A stretch of DNA of 64,000 nucleotides from Maricaulis maris. Lineage in GTDB: Bacteria > Pseudomonadota > Alphaproteobacteria > Caulobacterales > Maricaulaceae. Made by a program: the position numbers and the translations under genes. Positions 1 through 8,366 of this stretch are shown piece after piece. The notes under the pieces are model-generated. The model made no database searches and was not told where the DNA came from. It saw only the letters and a list, made by a program, of their open reading frames with translations. Where the stretch lies: positions 1,551,501 through 1,615,500 of the forward strand of contig NZ_AP027270.1 in NCBI RefSeq assembly GCF_036322705.1, given 5' to 3'. Numbering within the stretch: position 1 is the stretch's first letter; every line of letters begins with the position of its first letter.

Positions 1-675
1 ACGCAGTGCGCCATCGGGTCCAAGGTCGGCGAAGGTGCCGGACACGGTCTCGTTTTCCAGCCGTGCCTCGCAGCGCTGCCCGAGGCCATGGGCACGGGTC
101 AGCCAGCGATCACGGATCGGGCCAAAGCCACCGAGATGCCAGTCCTCCCGCTCGCGCTCGAAGGCGGTAATCAGGGTCACCAGCGCGTCTTCAGGAGCCA
201 GGGACCGGCCATGCCGGGCGAGTGCCGTCGCCGGCCGCTCGGCGTCGTCGGGCGCTTCCGCGAGATTGATGCCGATACCGATCGCCAGCCAAAGTCCACC
301 GCCCGGCGCGGCACCACTCTCGAGCAGGATGCCAGCCACCTTGCGGCCGCCGACAAGCGCATCATTCGGCCATTTCAGGCGGGTCAGCGCCGGATCGCGT
401 GTCGCACTGTCACAGACCGCAGCGACCGCCAGCGCCGCCGCGAAGGACAGCTCGGCGGCTCGCGCCGGTTCGCACTGAAAGGTGTAGAGGCCGGTGGCAA
501 AGAGATTGCCGCCATGACCGCTCCAGACCCGCCCGCGACGGCCGCGACCGGCGGTCTGGCGACGGGCCGCGAGCCAGAGCGGGCCGCGCTCGCCGGCAGC
601 GGCCCGGTCACGGATATCGGCATTGGTCGAGCCTGTTTCCTCGACCCACTCAATTCGGGGCTGGATATCCGGCAA
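1..675 (-). CDS. birA: Biotin--[acetyl-CoA-carboxylase] ligase (partial, 3' end beyond window)
   Basis: BirA activates biotin with ATP to biotinyl-AMP and attaches it to the lysine of the carboxyl carrier protein in the cytoplasm. The 225 codons present start directly in the catalytic domain: TGSTNADIRD, then RQTAGRGRRGRVW (biotinyl-AMP loop) and KWPNDALVGGRKVAGILLE. The N-terminal helix-turn-helix of E. coli-type BirA is absent, so this is a group I, non-repressor ligase. An in-frame TGA at 685-687 lies just upstream and the only start codon nearby is TTG at 675, 4 bases after the nuoN stop; no good Shine-Dalgarno is seen, which suggests translation coupled to nuoN. The last gene of the visible nuo operon; the C-terminal domain is cut off by the window edge. 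Confidence 0.9.
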   Translation of the reverse strand, partial: MPDIQPRIEWVEETGSTNADIRDRAAAGERGPLWLAARRQTAGRGRRGRVWSGHGGNLFATGLYTFQCEPARAAELSFAAALAVAAVCDSATRDPALTRLKWPNDALVGGRKVAGILLESGAAPGGGLWLAIGIGINLAEAPDDAERPATALARHGRSLAPEDALVTLITAFEREREDWHLGGFGPIRDRWLTRAHGLGQRCEARLENETVSGTFADLGPDGALR

Positions 676-679
676 GACG

Positions 680-2122
680 CTAGGTCAGCGACAGCCCGAC
701 CGAATAGGCCCGGAAGACCAGCCAGCCGAGCACGGGCAGCAGCAGCACCGTGGCCAGACCGGCAATGCGGGCAACCCAGTAAGTGCTGGCCGCAGCCGGC
801 ACGAACTCGACTTCCGAGGTGTCGAACCAGATCACCTTCACAATGCGCAGATAATAGGCCGCGCCCACCACCGAGAAGAGCACCGCGAGGACAGCGAGGA
901 TCATCAGATCGGCCTGGACCGCGGCAAAGACGACGAAGAACTTGCCGAAGAAACCGACCATGAAGGGCAGCCCCCCGATCGAGAACATCAGCGCCGTCAT
1001 CGACCAGCCGAGACCCGGGTTCTTCTGGGCCAGGCCGGCCAGATCGGAAATCTGCTCGACCATGCCTTCACGGGTGCGCATCGACAGGATGCCGGCGAAA
1101 GAGCCGATCACGCCGACCATGTAGAGCGACATGAAGACCAGCAGCGCCCACAGCCCCGTCTGGCTGGCCGCCGCAACGGCCACCAGCGCATAGCCCATAT
1201 TGCCGATCGAGGAGTAAGCCATCAGACGCTTGATGTTCTGCTGGGTCAGGGCGCCGAAAGCCCCGATGCCCATCGACAGGACAGCGATCATCCAGATCAC
1301 GTCACGCCACTGGTCGACCACGGCGCCGAAGGGCTCCATCAGGACCCGCGCCAGCAGCACGATCGCGGCGAATTTGGGGGCGGTCGCAAAGAAGGCGGTG
1401 ACCGGGGTCGGAGCGCCCTCATAAACGTCCGGCGTCCACATGTGGAAGGGAGCGGCCGAGACCTTGAAGGCCAGGCCGCAGATCACAAAGACCAGACCCA
1501 CCGTCAGGCCGACATTGCTGCCGCTCTCGACGGCCAGGGCGATATCGGAGAACCCGGTCGAACCAGCAAAGCCATAGACCAGCGACGCGCCGTAAAGCAG
1601 CAGACCCGAGGACAGCGCACCGAGCACGAAATACTTCAGGCCGGCTTCCGAGGCCCGCAGGCTGTCGCGGTTGAAGGCGGCCAGCACATAGAGGGCCAGC
1701 GACATCAACTCGATGCCCATATACATGGCAATGAGGTCGTTGGCGGAGACCATCATCAGCATGCCGGTGACGGCCAGTCCGACCAGGACCGGGTATTCGA
1801 TCTTGCCGAGCTTTTCCGCTTCCAGATACGGCATGGCAAGCAGCATCGCGATGGCCGCGACCAGGGCGATCGCGGTCTTCGAGAAGCGGGCCAGGCTGTC
1901 ATAGACAAAGCTGTCATTGAAGGCCGTGCCTTCGCCGGGAACCAGAAGCAGGGCCGCGAGACCGGCAGCCACCAGCAGAGCGATGGTCAGCCACTGGACC
2001 AGCCGTGTGGTCCCCGCGCCCGTCAGGAAAACGCCGAGCATCAGCATGGCCATGGCGCCACACGCCAGCACCAGCTCGGGAATGAGAAGCGACAAATCCT
2101 GGGAAAGCATGTCGGCCGTCAT
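680..2122 (-). CDS. nuoN: NADH-quinone oxidoreductase subunit N
   Basis: Antiporter-like membrane subunit of complex I, one of three proton-pumping modules in the cytoplasmic membrane. The protein is 480 residues, the usual length, and almost entirely hydrophobic with about 14 membrane segments. Conserved charged residues of the pump channel are visible: Glu138 in MGIELMSLALY, Lys220 in GLAFKVSAAPFHMW and Lys250 in FFATAPKF. It follows nuoM by 12 bases and precedes birA by 4, so it is the last nuo gene of the operon. Nothing unusual in the sequence. Confidence 0.97.
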   Translation of the reverse strand: MTADMLSQDLSLLIPELVLACGAMAMLMLGVFLTGAGTTRLVQWLTIALLVAAGLAALLLVPGEGTAFNDSFVYDSLARFSKTAIALVAAIAMLLAMPYLEAEKLGKIEYPVLVGLAVTGMLMMVSANDLIAMYMGIELMSLALYVLAAFNRDSLRASEAGLKYFVLGALSSGLLLYGASLVYGFAGSTGFSDIALAVESGSNVGLTVGLVFVICGLAFKVSAAPFHMWTPDVYEGAPTPVTAFFATAPKFAAIVLLARVLMEPFGAVVDQWRDVIWMIAVLSMGIGAFGALTQQNIKRLMAYSSIGNMGYALVAVAAASQTGLWALLVFMSLYMVGVIGSFAGILSMRTREGMVEQISDLAGLAQKNPGLGWSMTALMFSIGGLPFMVGFFGKFFVVFAAVQADLMILAVLAVLFSVVGAAYYLRIVKVIWFDTSEVEFVPAAASTYWVARIAGLATVLLLPVLGWLVFRAYSVGLSLT

Positions 2123-2134
2123 GGCTGGCTTCTC

Positions 2135-3649
2135 CTACTGGGCGGATGCGGCAAGCGCCGCATCGTAATTGGAAATCAGATGGCCGACCGCGGTGGCGGT
2201 GACATCCGTGATCAGGGTCGAGAACACGCCGAGCACGAGCGCACCGATGATCAGCGGAATGAAGATCAGCCACTCCATCCGGTTGAGATCGGTGATGGTC
2301 TCGAGCTTGGGATTGGTCATCTCGCCGAACACGACATCGCGATAGACGGTCAGCATGTACATGGCCGACAGGATGACGCCGACCGCCGCACCGGTGGCGA
2401 TCCACCAGCTGACCTGGAAGGCCCCGACCATGGTCATGATCTCGCCGACGAAGCCGGACGTGCCCGGCAGGCCGACATTGGCCATCGCGAACAGGCCGAA
2501 GATCGCAGCGAACACCGGCATGCGGTGCACGAGGCCACCATAGAAGGCAATCTCGCGGGTATGCATGCGGTCGTAGATCACGCCGACGCACAGGAAGAGC
2601 GCGCCGGAGATCACACCATGCGAAATCATCTGGAAGATCGCGCCCTGCACGCCCGTCTCGTTCATCGCGAACAGGCCCATCGTCACGAAGCCCATGTGGG
2701 CGACCGAGGAATAGGCGATCAGCTTCTTGATGTCGGTCTGACGGAAGGCGACCAGGGAGGTGTAGATGATCGCAATGATCGAGAGCGCGAAGACCATCGG
2801 CGCGAAATAGGCGCTCGCCTCCGGGAACATCGGCAGGGAGAAGCGCAGGAAGCCGTAACCGCCGAGCTTAAGGAGCACACCGGCGAGGATCACCGAACCG
2901 GCGGTCGGCGCCTGCACGTGCGCGTCGGGCAACCAGGTATGGACCGGCCACATCGGCATCTTCACCGCGAACGAGGCAAAGAAGGCCAGCCACATCCACA
3001 TCTGCACATCGCGCGCAAACTCGGTCTCCAGCAGCACCGTGATGTCGGTCGTGCCGGCCTGCAGGAACATCGCGATCATCGCGACCAGCATCAGCACCGA
3101 GCCGAGCAGGGTGTAGAGGAAGAACTTGAACGCGGCATAGACGCGGTTCTGGCCGCCCCAGACGCCGATGATGATGAACATCGGGATCAGCCCACCTTCG
3201 AAGAAGATGTAGAAGACCACGATGTCGAGCGCGCAGAAGACGCCGATCACCAGGGTTTCCAGCAGCAGGAAAGCGATCATGTAGTCCGCGACGCGGTTCT
3301 TGATCGAGCCCGACGCCATGATGCAGAGCGGCATCAGGAAAGCGGTCAGCAGGACGAAGAGCACCGACAGGCCGTCGACACCCATGCGGTAACCCAGACC
3401 GATCTGCTCCAGCCACGTCACCTCATGGACGAACTGGAAGCCGGTCACACTGGTATCGAAATTGGCCACCAGCAGGATCGACATGCCGAGCGTCACCATG
3501 GTCGCCAGCCAGGCGACCCACCGCGAATTGCGGTCGATCAGACCCTGGTCTTCGGACCGGGCGGTGAAGCGGAAGATCGCGATAACCAGGGCCCCGAGCG
3601 CCGGGACAAAGGTCAGGATCGACAGGAAGGCTTCAAATTCGCCGAACAT
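2135..3649 (-). CDS. nuoM: NADH-quinone oxidoreductase subunit M
   Basis: Second antiporter-like proton-pumping subunit of complex I, in the cytoplasmic membrane. It has 504 residues and about 14 membrane helices. Key residues are present: Glu151 in [13 protein letters not shown], Lys230 in [20 protein letters not shown], and Lys261 in [14 protein letters not shown]. These match the Glu/Lys pairs of the E. coli subunit by motif position. The start codon is immediately next to the stop of nuoL (no gap), consistent with coupled translation. The full family length is kept. Confidence 0.97.
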   Translation of the reverse strand: MFGEFEAFLSILTFVPALGALVIAIFRFTARSEDQGLIDRNSRWVAWLATMVTLGMSILLVANFDTSVTGFQFVHEVTWLEQIGLGYRMGVDGLSVLFVLLTAFLMPLCIMASGSIKNRVADYMIAFLLLETLVIGVFCALDIVVFYIFFEGGLIPMFIIIGVWGGQNRVYAAFKFFLYTLLGSVLMLVAMIAMFLQAGTTDITVLLETEFARDVQMWMWLAFFASFAVKMPMWPVHTWLPDAHVQAPTAGSVILAGVLLKLGGYGFLRFSLPMFPEASAYFAPMVFALSIIAIIYTSLVAFRQTDIKKLIAYSSVAHMGFVTMGLFAMNETGVQGAIFQMISHGVISGALFLCVGVIYDRMHTREIAFYGGLVHRMPVFAAIFGLFAMANVGLPGTSGFVGEIMTMVGAFQVSWWIATGAAVGVILSAMYMLTVYRDVVFGEMTNPKLETITDLNRMEWLIFIPLIIGALVLGVFSTLITDVTATAVGHLISNYDAALAASAQ

Positions 3650-5830
3650 TTAAAGACCCCCTTGCCCGATCAGGATCCAGAGCGAGAAGCCCAGAACACC
3701 GATCAGCATGACGAATGCGTAGTGATAGAGGAAACCGGACTGGCCCTTGGCCAGACGGCGGGCCGCGGCCAGTGTCGTACCGGCGACGCCATTGGGACCG
3801 AGCCCGTCGATCAGCTTCACGTCCCCGATCTTCCAGAACAGGTCACCGAGTGCCTTGGCGCCGCGGACGAAGACGAAGTGATAGATCTCGTCCACATACC
3901 ACTTGTTGTAGAGGAAGGAGTGCAGCGGACCTCCGCGGGCCGCGATCCGGGCGCCCATGCCTTCATTGATCAGGTAGAACCAGATCGCCAGCAGGAAGCC
4001 GAACACGGTCGCGATGAAGGGCGACAGGATCACCCAGGTCGGCGGGTGGTGCCCGCCGCCATGATCGTCATAGGCCGCCTCACCATGACCGTCACCGGCT
4101 GCCGCATAAGCCGTCTCGCCAGCATGCCCGGCGTCTTCGCCATGCGTGTCGACGGTCGCGGCATGGTCACCATCGGCGGCATAACCCTCGCCATGGTCGC
4201 CCGCGGCGGCATAATCGCCCGTCTCGCCATGATCAACGGCAGCGCCATAATCGCCCGCCACAGCCGGACCATGCGATGCGGCCGGAACCGCGCCATGCCA
4301 GAAGTGTCCGGCATTGTCGCCAATGAAGTCCTTCTTGAAGACGCCACCGGCAAAGACCGCACCAATGGCCAGCACCACCAGCGGCATCGCCATGGCGAAC
4401 TTCGGATCATGCGCGTGATCATACACATCCTTGGGACCGCGGAACTTGCCGTGGAAGGTCATGAAGATCAGGCGCCAGGAGTAGAAGCTCGTCAGCAGCG
4501 CTGCGACCACACCGATCCAGAAGGCCGGGATACCGAAGAAGACACCTTCGCGGCCAGCCATGAAGGCGCCCTCGATGATGGCATCCTTCGAGAAGAAGCC
4601 GGCAAAGCCGAGATCCCAAGGCAGAAGACCGAGCAGGCCGAAGGAGAAGCCGACCCCGGTCAGCGCTACCGTGCCGATGATCATCATCAGCCACGTCATC
4701 GGCATCATCTTGTACAGGCCGCCCATCTTGCGCATGTCCTGCTCGTCATGGACGCCGTGGATCACCGCGCCGGAGCCGAGGAACAAGAGCGCCTTGAAGA
4801 AGGCGTGCGTGAACAGGTGGAACATGGCGGCGCCATAGAGGCCGAGGCCGGCAGCGAAGAACATGTAGCCAAGCTGCGAACAGGTCGAATAGGCGACCAC
4901 GCGCTTGATATCGTTCTGGGCCATGCCGACCGTCGCCGCGAACAATGCTGTGGTCGCACCGATCACGGTCACAAAGGCCGAAGCCGCCTCGGCATTCTCG
5001 AAGATCGGGAAAGCGCGGCAGACCAGGAAGACACCGGCCGTGACCATGGTCGCAGCGTGGATCAGGGCGGAGACCGGCGTCGGGCCTTCCATCGCGTCCG
5101 GCAGCCAGACGTGCAGGAAGAATTGCGCCGACTTGCCCATCGCCCCGATGAAGAGGAGGAAGGCGATCAGCTCGATCGCGTTGAACTCCATGCCGGCAAA
5201 GGCCAGCACCGCGTCGGCGTGATCAGGCACAGCCGCGAACACGTCGTCGAAGGTCACCGACCCGAAGACATGGAAAATCGCCATGATGCCGAGGGCAAAG
5301 CCGAAATCGCCGACCCGGTTGGTCACGAAAGCCTTGATGGCAGCGTCATTGGCGGACTTCTTCTTGTACCAGAAGCCGATCAGCAGATAGGAGGCCAGTC
5401 CCACGCCTTCCCAGCCGAAGAAGAGCTGGAGGAAGTTGTCGGCGGTCACCAGCGACAGCATCGCGAAGGTGAAGAGCGACAGGTAGGAGAAGAAGCGCGC
5501 CTTGTGCGGGTCGTGCTCCATATAGCCCCAGGAATAGATGTGCACGAGCGAGGAGACCGAGGTCACCACGACCAGCATCACCGCGGACAGGCTGTCCAGC
5601 TTGATCGCCCAGGACACGTCGAACGCGCCGACGCTCATCCAGGTCGCGAGGTGGATGGTCTGGGCATTGCCGCCATAGGTCACGTCGAAGAAGACGATGA
5701 CCGAGAGGACGAAGGACAGCAGCACCGAGGCCGTTGTCACCACCTGGGCCGTGCGGTGTCCGACATGATTGCCGAGAAGGCCGGCAAAGGCCGATGCGAG
5801 GAGCGGCCCGAAGACGATAATGGGTGCCAT
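3650..5830 (-). CDS. nuoL: NADH-quinone oxidoreductase subunit L with His/Asp/Gly-rich insertion
   Basis: Distal proton-pumping subunit of complex I, carrying the long amphipathic helix that braces NuoM and NuoN. Conserved pump residues are Glu141 (FFGWEGVGLASYLL) and Lys233 (GAMGKSAQFFLHVWLPDAM). At 726 residues it is over 100 longer than E. coli NuoL. The extra length lies mainly at residues 508-597 (about 4040-4306), a low-complexity stretch of Asp, Gly, Ala, Tyr and 12 His with repeated DHGE, GDH and AYAAAGD units. It sits between the helical bundle and the C-terminal part that starts at PPTWVILSP. The reading frame is uninterrupted, so this is not a sequencing frameshift. What the insertion does is unknown. 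Confidence 0.96.
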   Translation of the reverse strand: MAPIIVFGPLLASAFAGLLGNHVGHRTAQVVTTASVLLSFVLSVIVFFDVTYGGNAQTIHLATWMSVGAFDVSWAIKLDSLSAVMLVVVTSVSSLVHIYSWGYMEHDPHKARFFSYLSLFTFAMLSLVTADNFLQLFFGWEGVGLASYLLIGFWYKKKSANDAAIKAFVTNRVGDFGFALGIMAIFHVFGSVTFDDVFAAVPDHADAVLAFAGMEFNAIELIAFLLFIGAMGKSAQFFLHVWLPDAMEGPTPVSALIHAATMVTAGVFLVCRAFPIFENAEAASAFVTVIGATTALFAATVGMAQNDIKRVVAYSTCSQLGYMFFAAGLGLYGAAMFHLFTHAFFKALLFLGSGAVIHGVHDEQDMRKMGGLYKMMPMTWLMMIIGTVALTGVGFSFGLLGLLPWDLGFAGFFSKDAIIEGAFMAGREGVFFGIPAFWIGVVAALLTSFYSWRLIFMTFHGKFRGPKDVYDHAHDPKFAMAMPLVVLAIGAVFAGGVFKKDFIGDNAGHFWHGAVPAASHGPAVAGDYGAAVDHGETGDYAAAGDHGEGYAADGDHAATVDTHGEDAGHAGETAYAAAGDGHGEAAYDDHGGGHHPPTWVILSPFIATVFGFLLAIWFYLINEGMGARIAARGGPLHSFLYNKWYVDEIYHFVFVRGAKALGDLFWKIGDVKLIDGLGPNGVAGTTLAAARRLAKGQSGFLYHYAFVMLIGVLGFSLWILIGQGGL

Positions 5831-5836
5831 GATCCC

Positions 5837-6148
5837 CTAGCCCTTCATCAGGTTGACGCCCTCAACCGAGATATCACCCCGGTTGCGGAAGTAGACGACG
5901 AGAATGGCCAGACCGACCGCCGCTTCCGCGGCCGCCACAGTCAGGACGAAAAGTGCGAAGACCTGCCCGGCGAGATCGCCGAGGAAGGCCGAGAAGGCCA
6001 CCAGGTTGATGTTGACGGAGAGCAGGATGAGCTCGACCGACATCAACAGGATGATGACATTCTTGCGGTTCACGAAAATGCCGAAGACGCCAATGGTGAA
6101 GAGCACACCGGCGACGGCGAGATAATGTCCCAGTCCGACGTCCATCAT
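5837..6148 (-). CDS. nuoK: NADH-quinone oxidoreductase subunit K
   Basis: Small membrane subunit of complex I (103 residues, three helices) that lies on the proton path between NuoH/A/J and the antiporter-like subunits. The two membrane glutamates of the family are present: Glu39 in [13 protein letters not shown] and Glu75 in [12 protein letters not shown]. It overlaps the end of nuoJ by 4 bases (ATGA-type overlap) and precedes nuoL by 6, so the three are almost certainly translated from one message. Confidence 0.97.
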   Translation of the reverse strand: MMDVGLGHYLAVAGVLFTIGVFGIFVNRKNVIILLMSVELILLSVNINLVAFSAFLGDLAGQVFALFVLTVAAAEAAVGLAILVVYFRNRGDISVEGVNLMKG

Positions 6149-6756
6149 TCCCCGATCCCCTGTCCCGGCTTGATATCATGCATGCTGATCGCGTCCTTGC
6201 GGTCACGACCAACCTGGGCGCTGACGCTCTGGCGACGCACACCCGGCTTGTGGCGCAGGGTCAGCACGATGGCGCCGATCATGGCGACCAAAAGCACAAG
6301 GCCCGCGGCCTGGAAGAAGTAGACATACTGGTCGTAGATCACGAGCCCGAGCGCTTCGACATTGGTCAGGCCTTCGGGCATGGCCGCGTCACGCAGCGCC
6401 ATCGCCTGCTCGGAGGCCTGCCAGGTCATGCCGATCATGCCCAGCTCGACCGCGAGGATGATGGCGACCAGCCCGCCCAGCGGCAGATAGCTCAGGAAGC
6501 CTTGCTTCAGCTCGGTGAAGTCAACGTCCAGCATCATCACCACGAAGAGGAACAGCACCGCGACCGCGCCGACATAGACAACGATCAGCAGCATCGCCAG
6601 GAATTCGGCGCCGAGCAGCACGAAAAGCCCCGCCGCCGAGAAGAAGGCCAGGATCAGGAACAAGACTGACCGCACCGGGTTGCGCGCAATCACGACCATC
6701 AAGGCCGAAAAGATCGCCACTCCGGAAAAGGCCCAGAAAGCCAGGTTAGCGAGCAT
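6145..6756 (-). CDS. nuoJ: NADH-quinone oxidoreductase subunit J
   Basis: Membrane subunit of complex I, about five helices, 203 residues. The family signature is the third helix region, seen here as [20 protein letters not shown]. The C-terminal 40 residues are hydrophilic and end in KPGQGIGE. A good Shine-Dalgarno (GAGGACGAGG) precedes the ATG. The 44 bases between nuoI and nuoJ are the longest gap inside the operon and hold no obvious terminator. It overlaps nuoK by 4 bases. Confidence 0.96.
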   Translation of the reverse strand: MLANLAFWAFSGVAIFSALMVVIARNPVRSVLFLILAFFSAAGLFVLLGAEFLAMLLIVVYVGAVAVLFLFVVMMLDVDFTELKQGFLSYLPLGGLVAIILAVELGMIGMTWQASEQAMALRDAAMPEGLTNVEALGLVIYDQYVYFFQAAGLVLLVAMIGAIVLTLRHKPGVRRQSVSAQVGRDRKDAISMHDIKPGQGIGE

Positions 6757-6800
6757 GGTGCCCTCGTCCTCTCAAATGCGTCCCAGACACGTCCACCGCA

Positions 6801-7289
6801 TCAGCGGTAAGGCGCGTCAAGTTCCAGGTTCTTGGCAATTTCCCGTTCCCAGCGATCGCCGTTCTCGAGCAGTTTTGCCTTGTCGTAGAAAAGTTCTTCG
6901 CGGGTTTCGGCGGCGAACTCGAAATTCGGGCCTTCCACGATGGCATCGACCGGGCATGCTTCCTGGCAATAGCCACAATAGATGCACTTGGTCATGTCGA
7001 TGTCGTAGCGCGTCGTGCGGCGCGATCCGTCAACCCGCGGCTCGGCCTCGATCGTGATCGCCTGAGCCGGGCAGATGGCTTCACAGAGCTTGCAGGCGAT
7101 GCAGCGCTCCTCGCCATTGGCATAGCGGCGCAGGGCGTGCTGACCGCGGAAACGCGGGCTGAGCGGACCCTTCTCGAACGGGTAGTTAATCGTCGCTTTC
7201 TTGGCGAAGAAATACCGCATGCCCAGTCCGAAGGCGGACCAGAAATCCATCAGCAGCGCGCCGCGAAAGGCTTGTTGAATTCGGCCCAT
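6801..7289 (-). CDS. nuoI: NADH-quinone oxidoreductase subunit I (two 4Fe-4S clusters)
   Basis: Ferredoxin-like subunit of complex I that carries clusters N6a and N6b between NuoG and NuoB. It has 162 residues, the short mitochondrial-like (TYKY) form. Both CxxCxxCxxxCP motifs are intact: [16 protein letters not shown] and [16 protein letters not shown]. It follows nuoH by 3 bases. The N-terminal segment FKKAT-like basic region is followed by [15 protein letters not shown], typical of alphaproteobacterial and mitochondrial versions. Confidence 0.97.
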   Translation of the reverse strand: MGRIQQAFRGALLMDFWSAFGLGMRYFFAKKATINYPFEKGPLSPRFRGQHALRRYANGEERCIACKLCEAICPAQAITIEAEPRVDGSRRTTRYDIDMTKCIYCGYCQEACPVDAIVEGPNFEFAAETREELFYDKAKLLENGDRWEREIAKNLELDAPYR

Positions 7290-7292
7290 GAC

Positions 7293-8363
7293 TTACCCCT
7301 GAGGTCCGTAAACGACGGAAGCACCGACCAGCGCCACCGCGACCAGGGAGATGGGCAGGAAGATCTTCCAGCCCAGCCGCATCAGCTGGTCGTAGCGGTA
7401 GCGCGGCACCAGGGCCTTCACCATCGCGAACATGAAGAAGAAGAAGACGATCTTGGCGGCGAACCAGAAGAAGTACCAGGCATGCGAGGCCAGGTAGGGC
7501 CAGCCGGACACGTCCAGTCCGAACGGATCATTCCAGCCACCGAAGAAGAGGATCGCCGTCATCGCGCACATCAGCACGATATTGAGATACTCGCCGACCA
7601 TGAAGAGCAGGTAGGGCGTCGAGGAATACTCGACCTGGTAACCGGCGACGAGTTCGGACTCGGCTTCGGGAAGGTCGAAGGGCGGGCGGTTGGTCTCGGC
7701 CAGGGCGGAGATGAAGAACATCACCGTCATCGGGATCATGACCAGGAACATCGGCATCGGCCAGGCGTGGAAAGACAACACGTTCCAGTTCCAGAAGCCG
7801 CCGCCCTGCATCTCGATGATGGTGGACAGGTTCATCGAGCCGGCAAACAGCAGAACGGTCACGATGATGAAGCCGATCGAGACCTCGTAAGAGACCATCT
7901 GGGCGGCCGAGCGCAGCGCGCCGAGGAAGGGATATTTCGAGTTCGAGGCCCAGCCGCCAATGATGATGCCGTAAACACCCAGACTCGACATCGCGAACAG
8001 GTAGAGAATGCCGACATTGAGGTCGGCAATCACCCAGCCCGGCGCGGCCGGCACCACGGCCCAGGTCACGAAAGCGAGGATCAGCGTGATCAGCGGAGCC
8101 AGCAGGTAGAGTGTCCGATCCGCTCCGGCCGGGATCACGACTTCCTTGAAGACGAATTTGAAGAAGTCGGCGAAGGACTGCAGCAGGCCGAACGCGCCAA
8201 CCACGTTCGGTCCCTTGCGCATCTGCACCGCCGCCCAGACCTTGCGGTCCATCAGCAGCAGGAAGGCCAGCGAGATCAGCAGGACAATCGCGAATGCCAG
8301 AATCTGGGCCACGGCCAATCCAAGCCCGCCCCAGACACCGAATTGTTCGATGAAATCCGTCAT
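7293..8363 (-). CDS. nuoH: NADH-quinone oxidoreductase subunit H
   Basis: Membrane subunit of complex I that forms the quinone entry chamber with NuoB and NuoD. It has 356 residues and about eight helices. Conserved loop motifs are visible: [18 protein letters not shown] after the first helix and [20 protein letters not shown], the acidic quinone-site loop. It lies 3 bases after nuoG and 3 before nuoI. No deviation from the family is seen. Confidence 0.97.
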   Translation of the reverse strand: MTDFIEQFGVWGGLGLAVAQILAFAIVLLISLAFLLLMDRKVWAAVQMRKGPNVVGAFGLLQSFADFFKFVFKEVVIPAGADRTLYLLAPLITLILAFVTWAVVPAAPGWVIADLNVGILYLFAMSSLGVYGIIIGGWASNSKYPFLGALRSAAQMVSYEVSIGFIIVTVLLFAGSMNLSTIIEMQGGGFWNWNVLSFHAWPMPMFLVMIPMTVMFFISALAETNRPPFDLPEAESELVAGYQVEYSSTPYLLFMVGEYLNIVLMCAMTAILFFGGWNDPFGLDVSGWPYLASHAWYFFWFAAKIVFFFFMFAMVKALVPRYRYDQLMRLGWKIFLPISLVAVALVGASVVYGPQG

Positions 8364-8366
8364 CGC

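Noticed and set aside
4040-4306. A frameshift or assembly error in nuoL
   Set aside because: The frame is continuous on both sides, and the C-terminal part with PPTWVILSP to the end is normal, so it is an insertion and not an error.
623-6322. Very long plus-strand open frame (1899 codons) across nuoN to nuoJ
   Set aside because: It is antisense to six clear complex I genes, its translation is rich in His, Arg, Gln, Asp and Gly in the way of GC-rich shadows, and it has no domain. It reflects the codon bias of the real genes.
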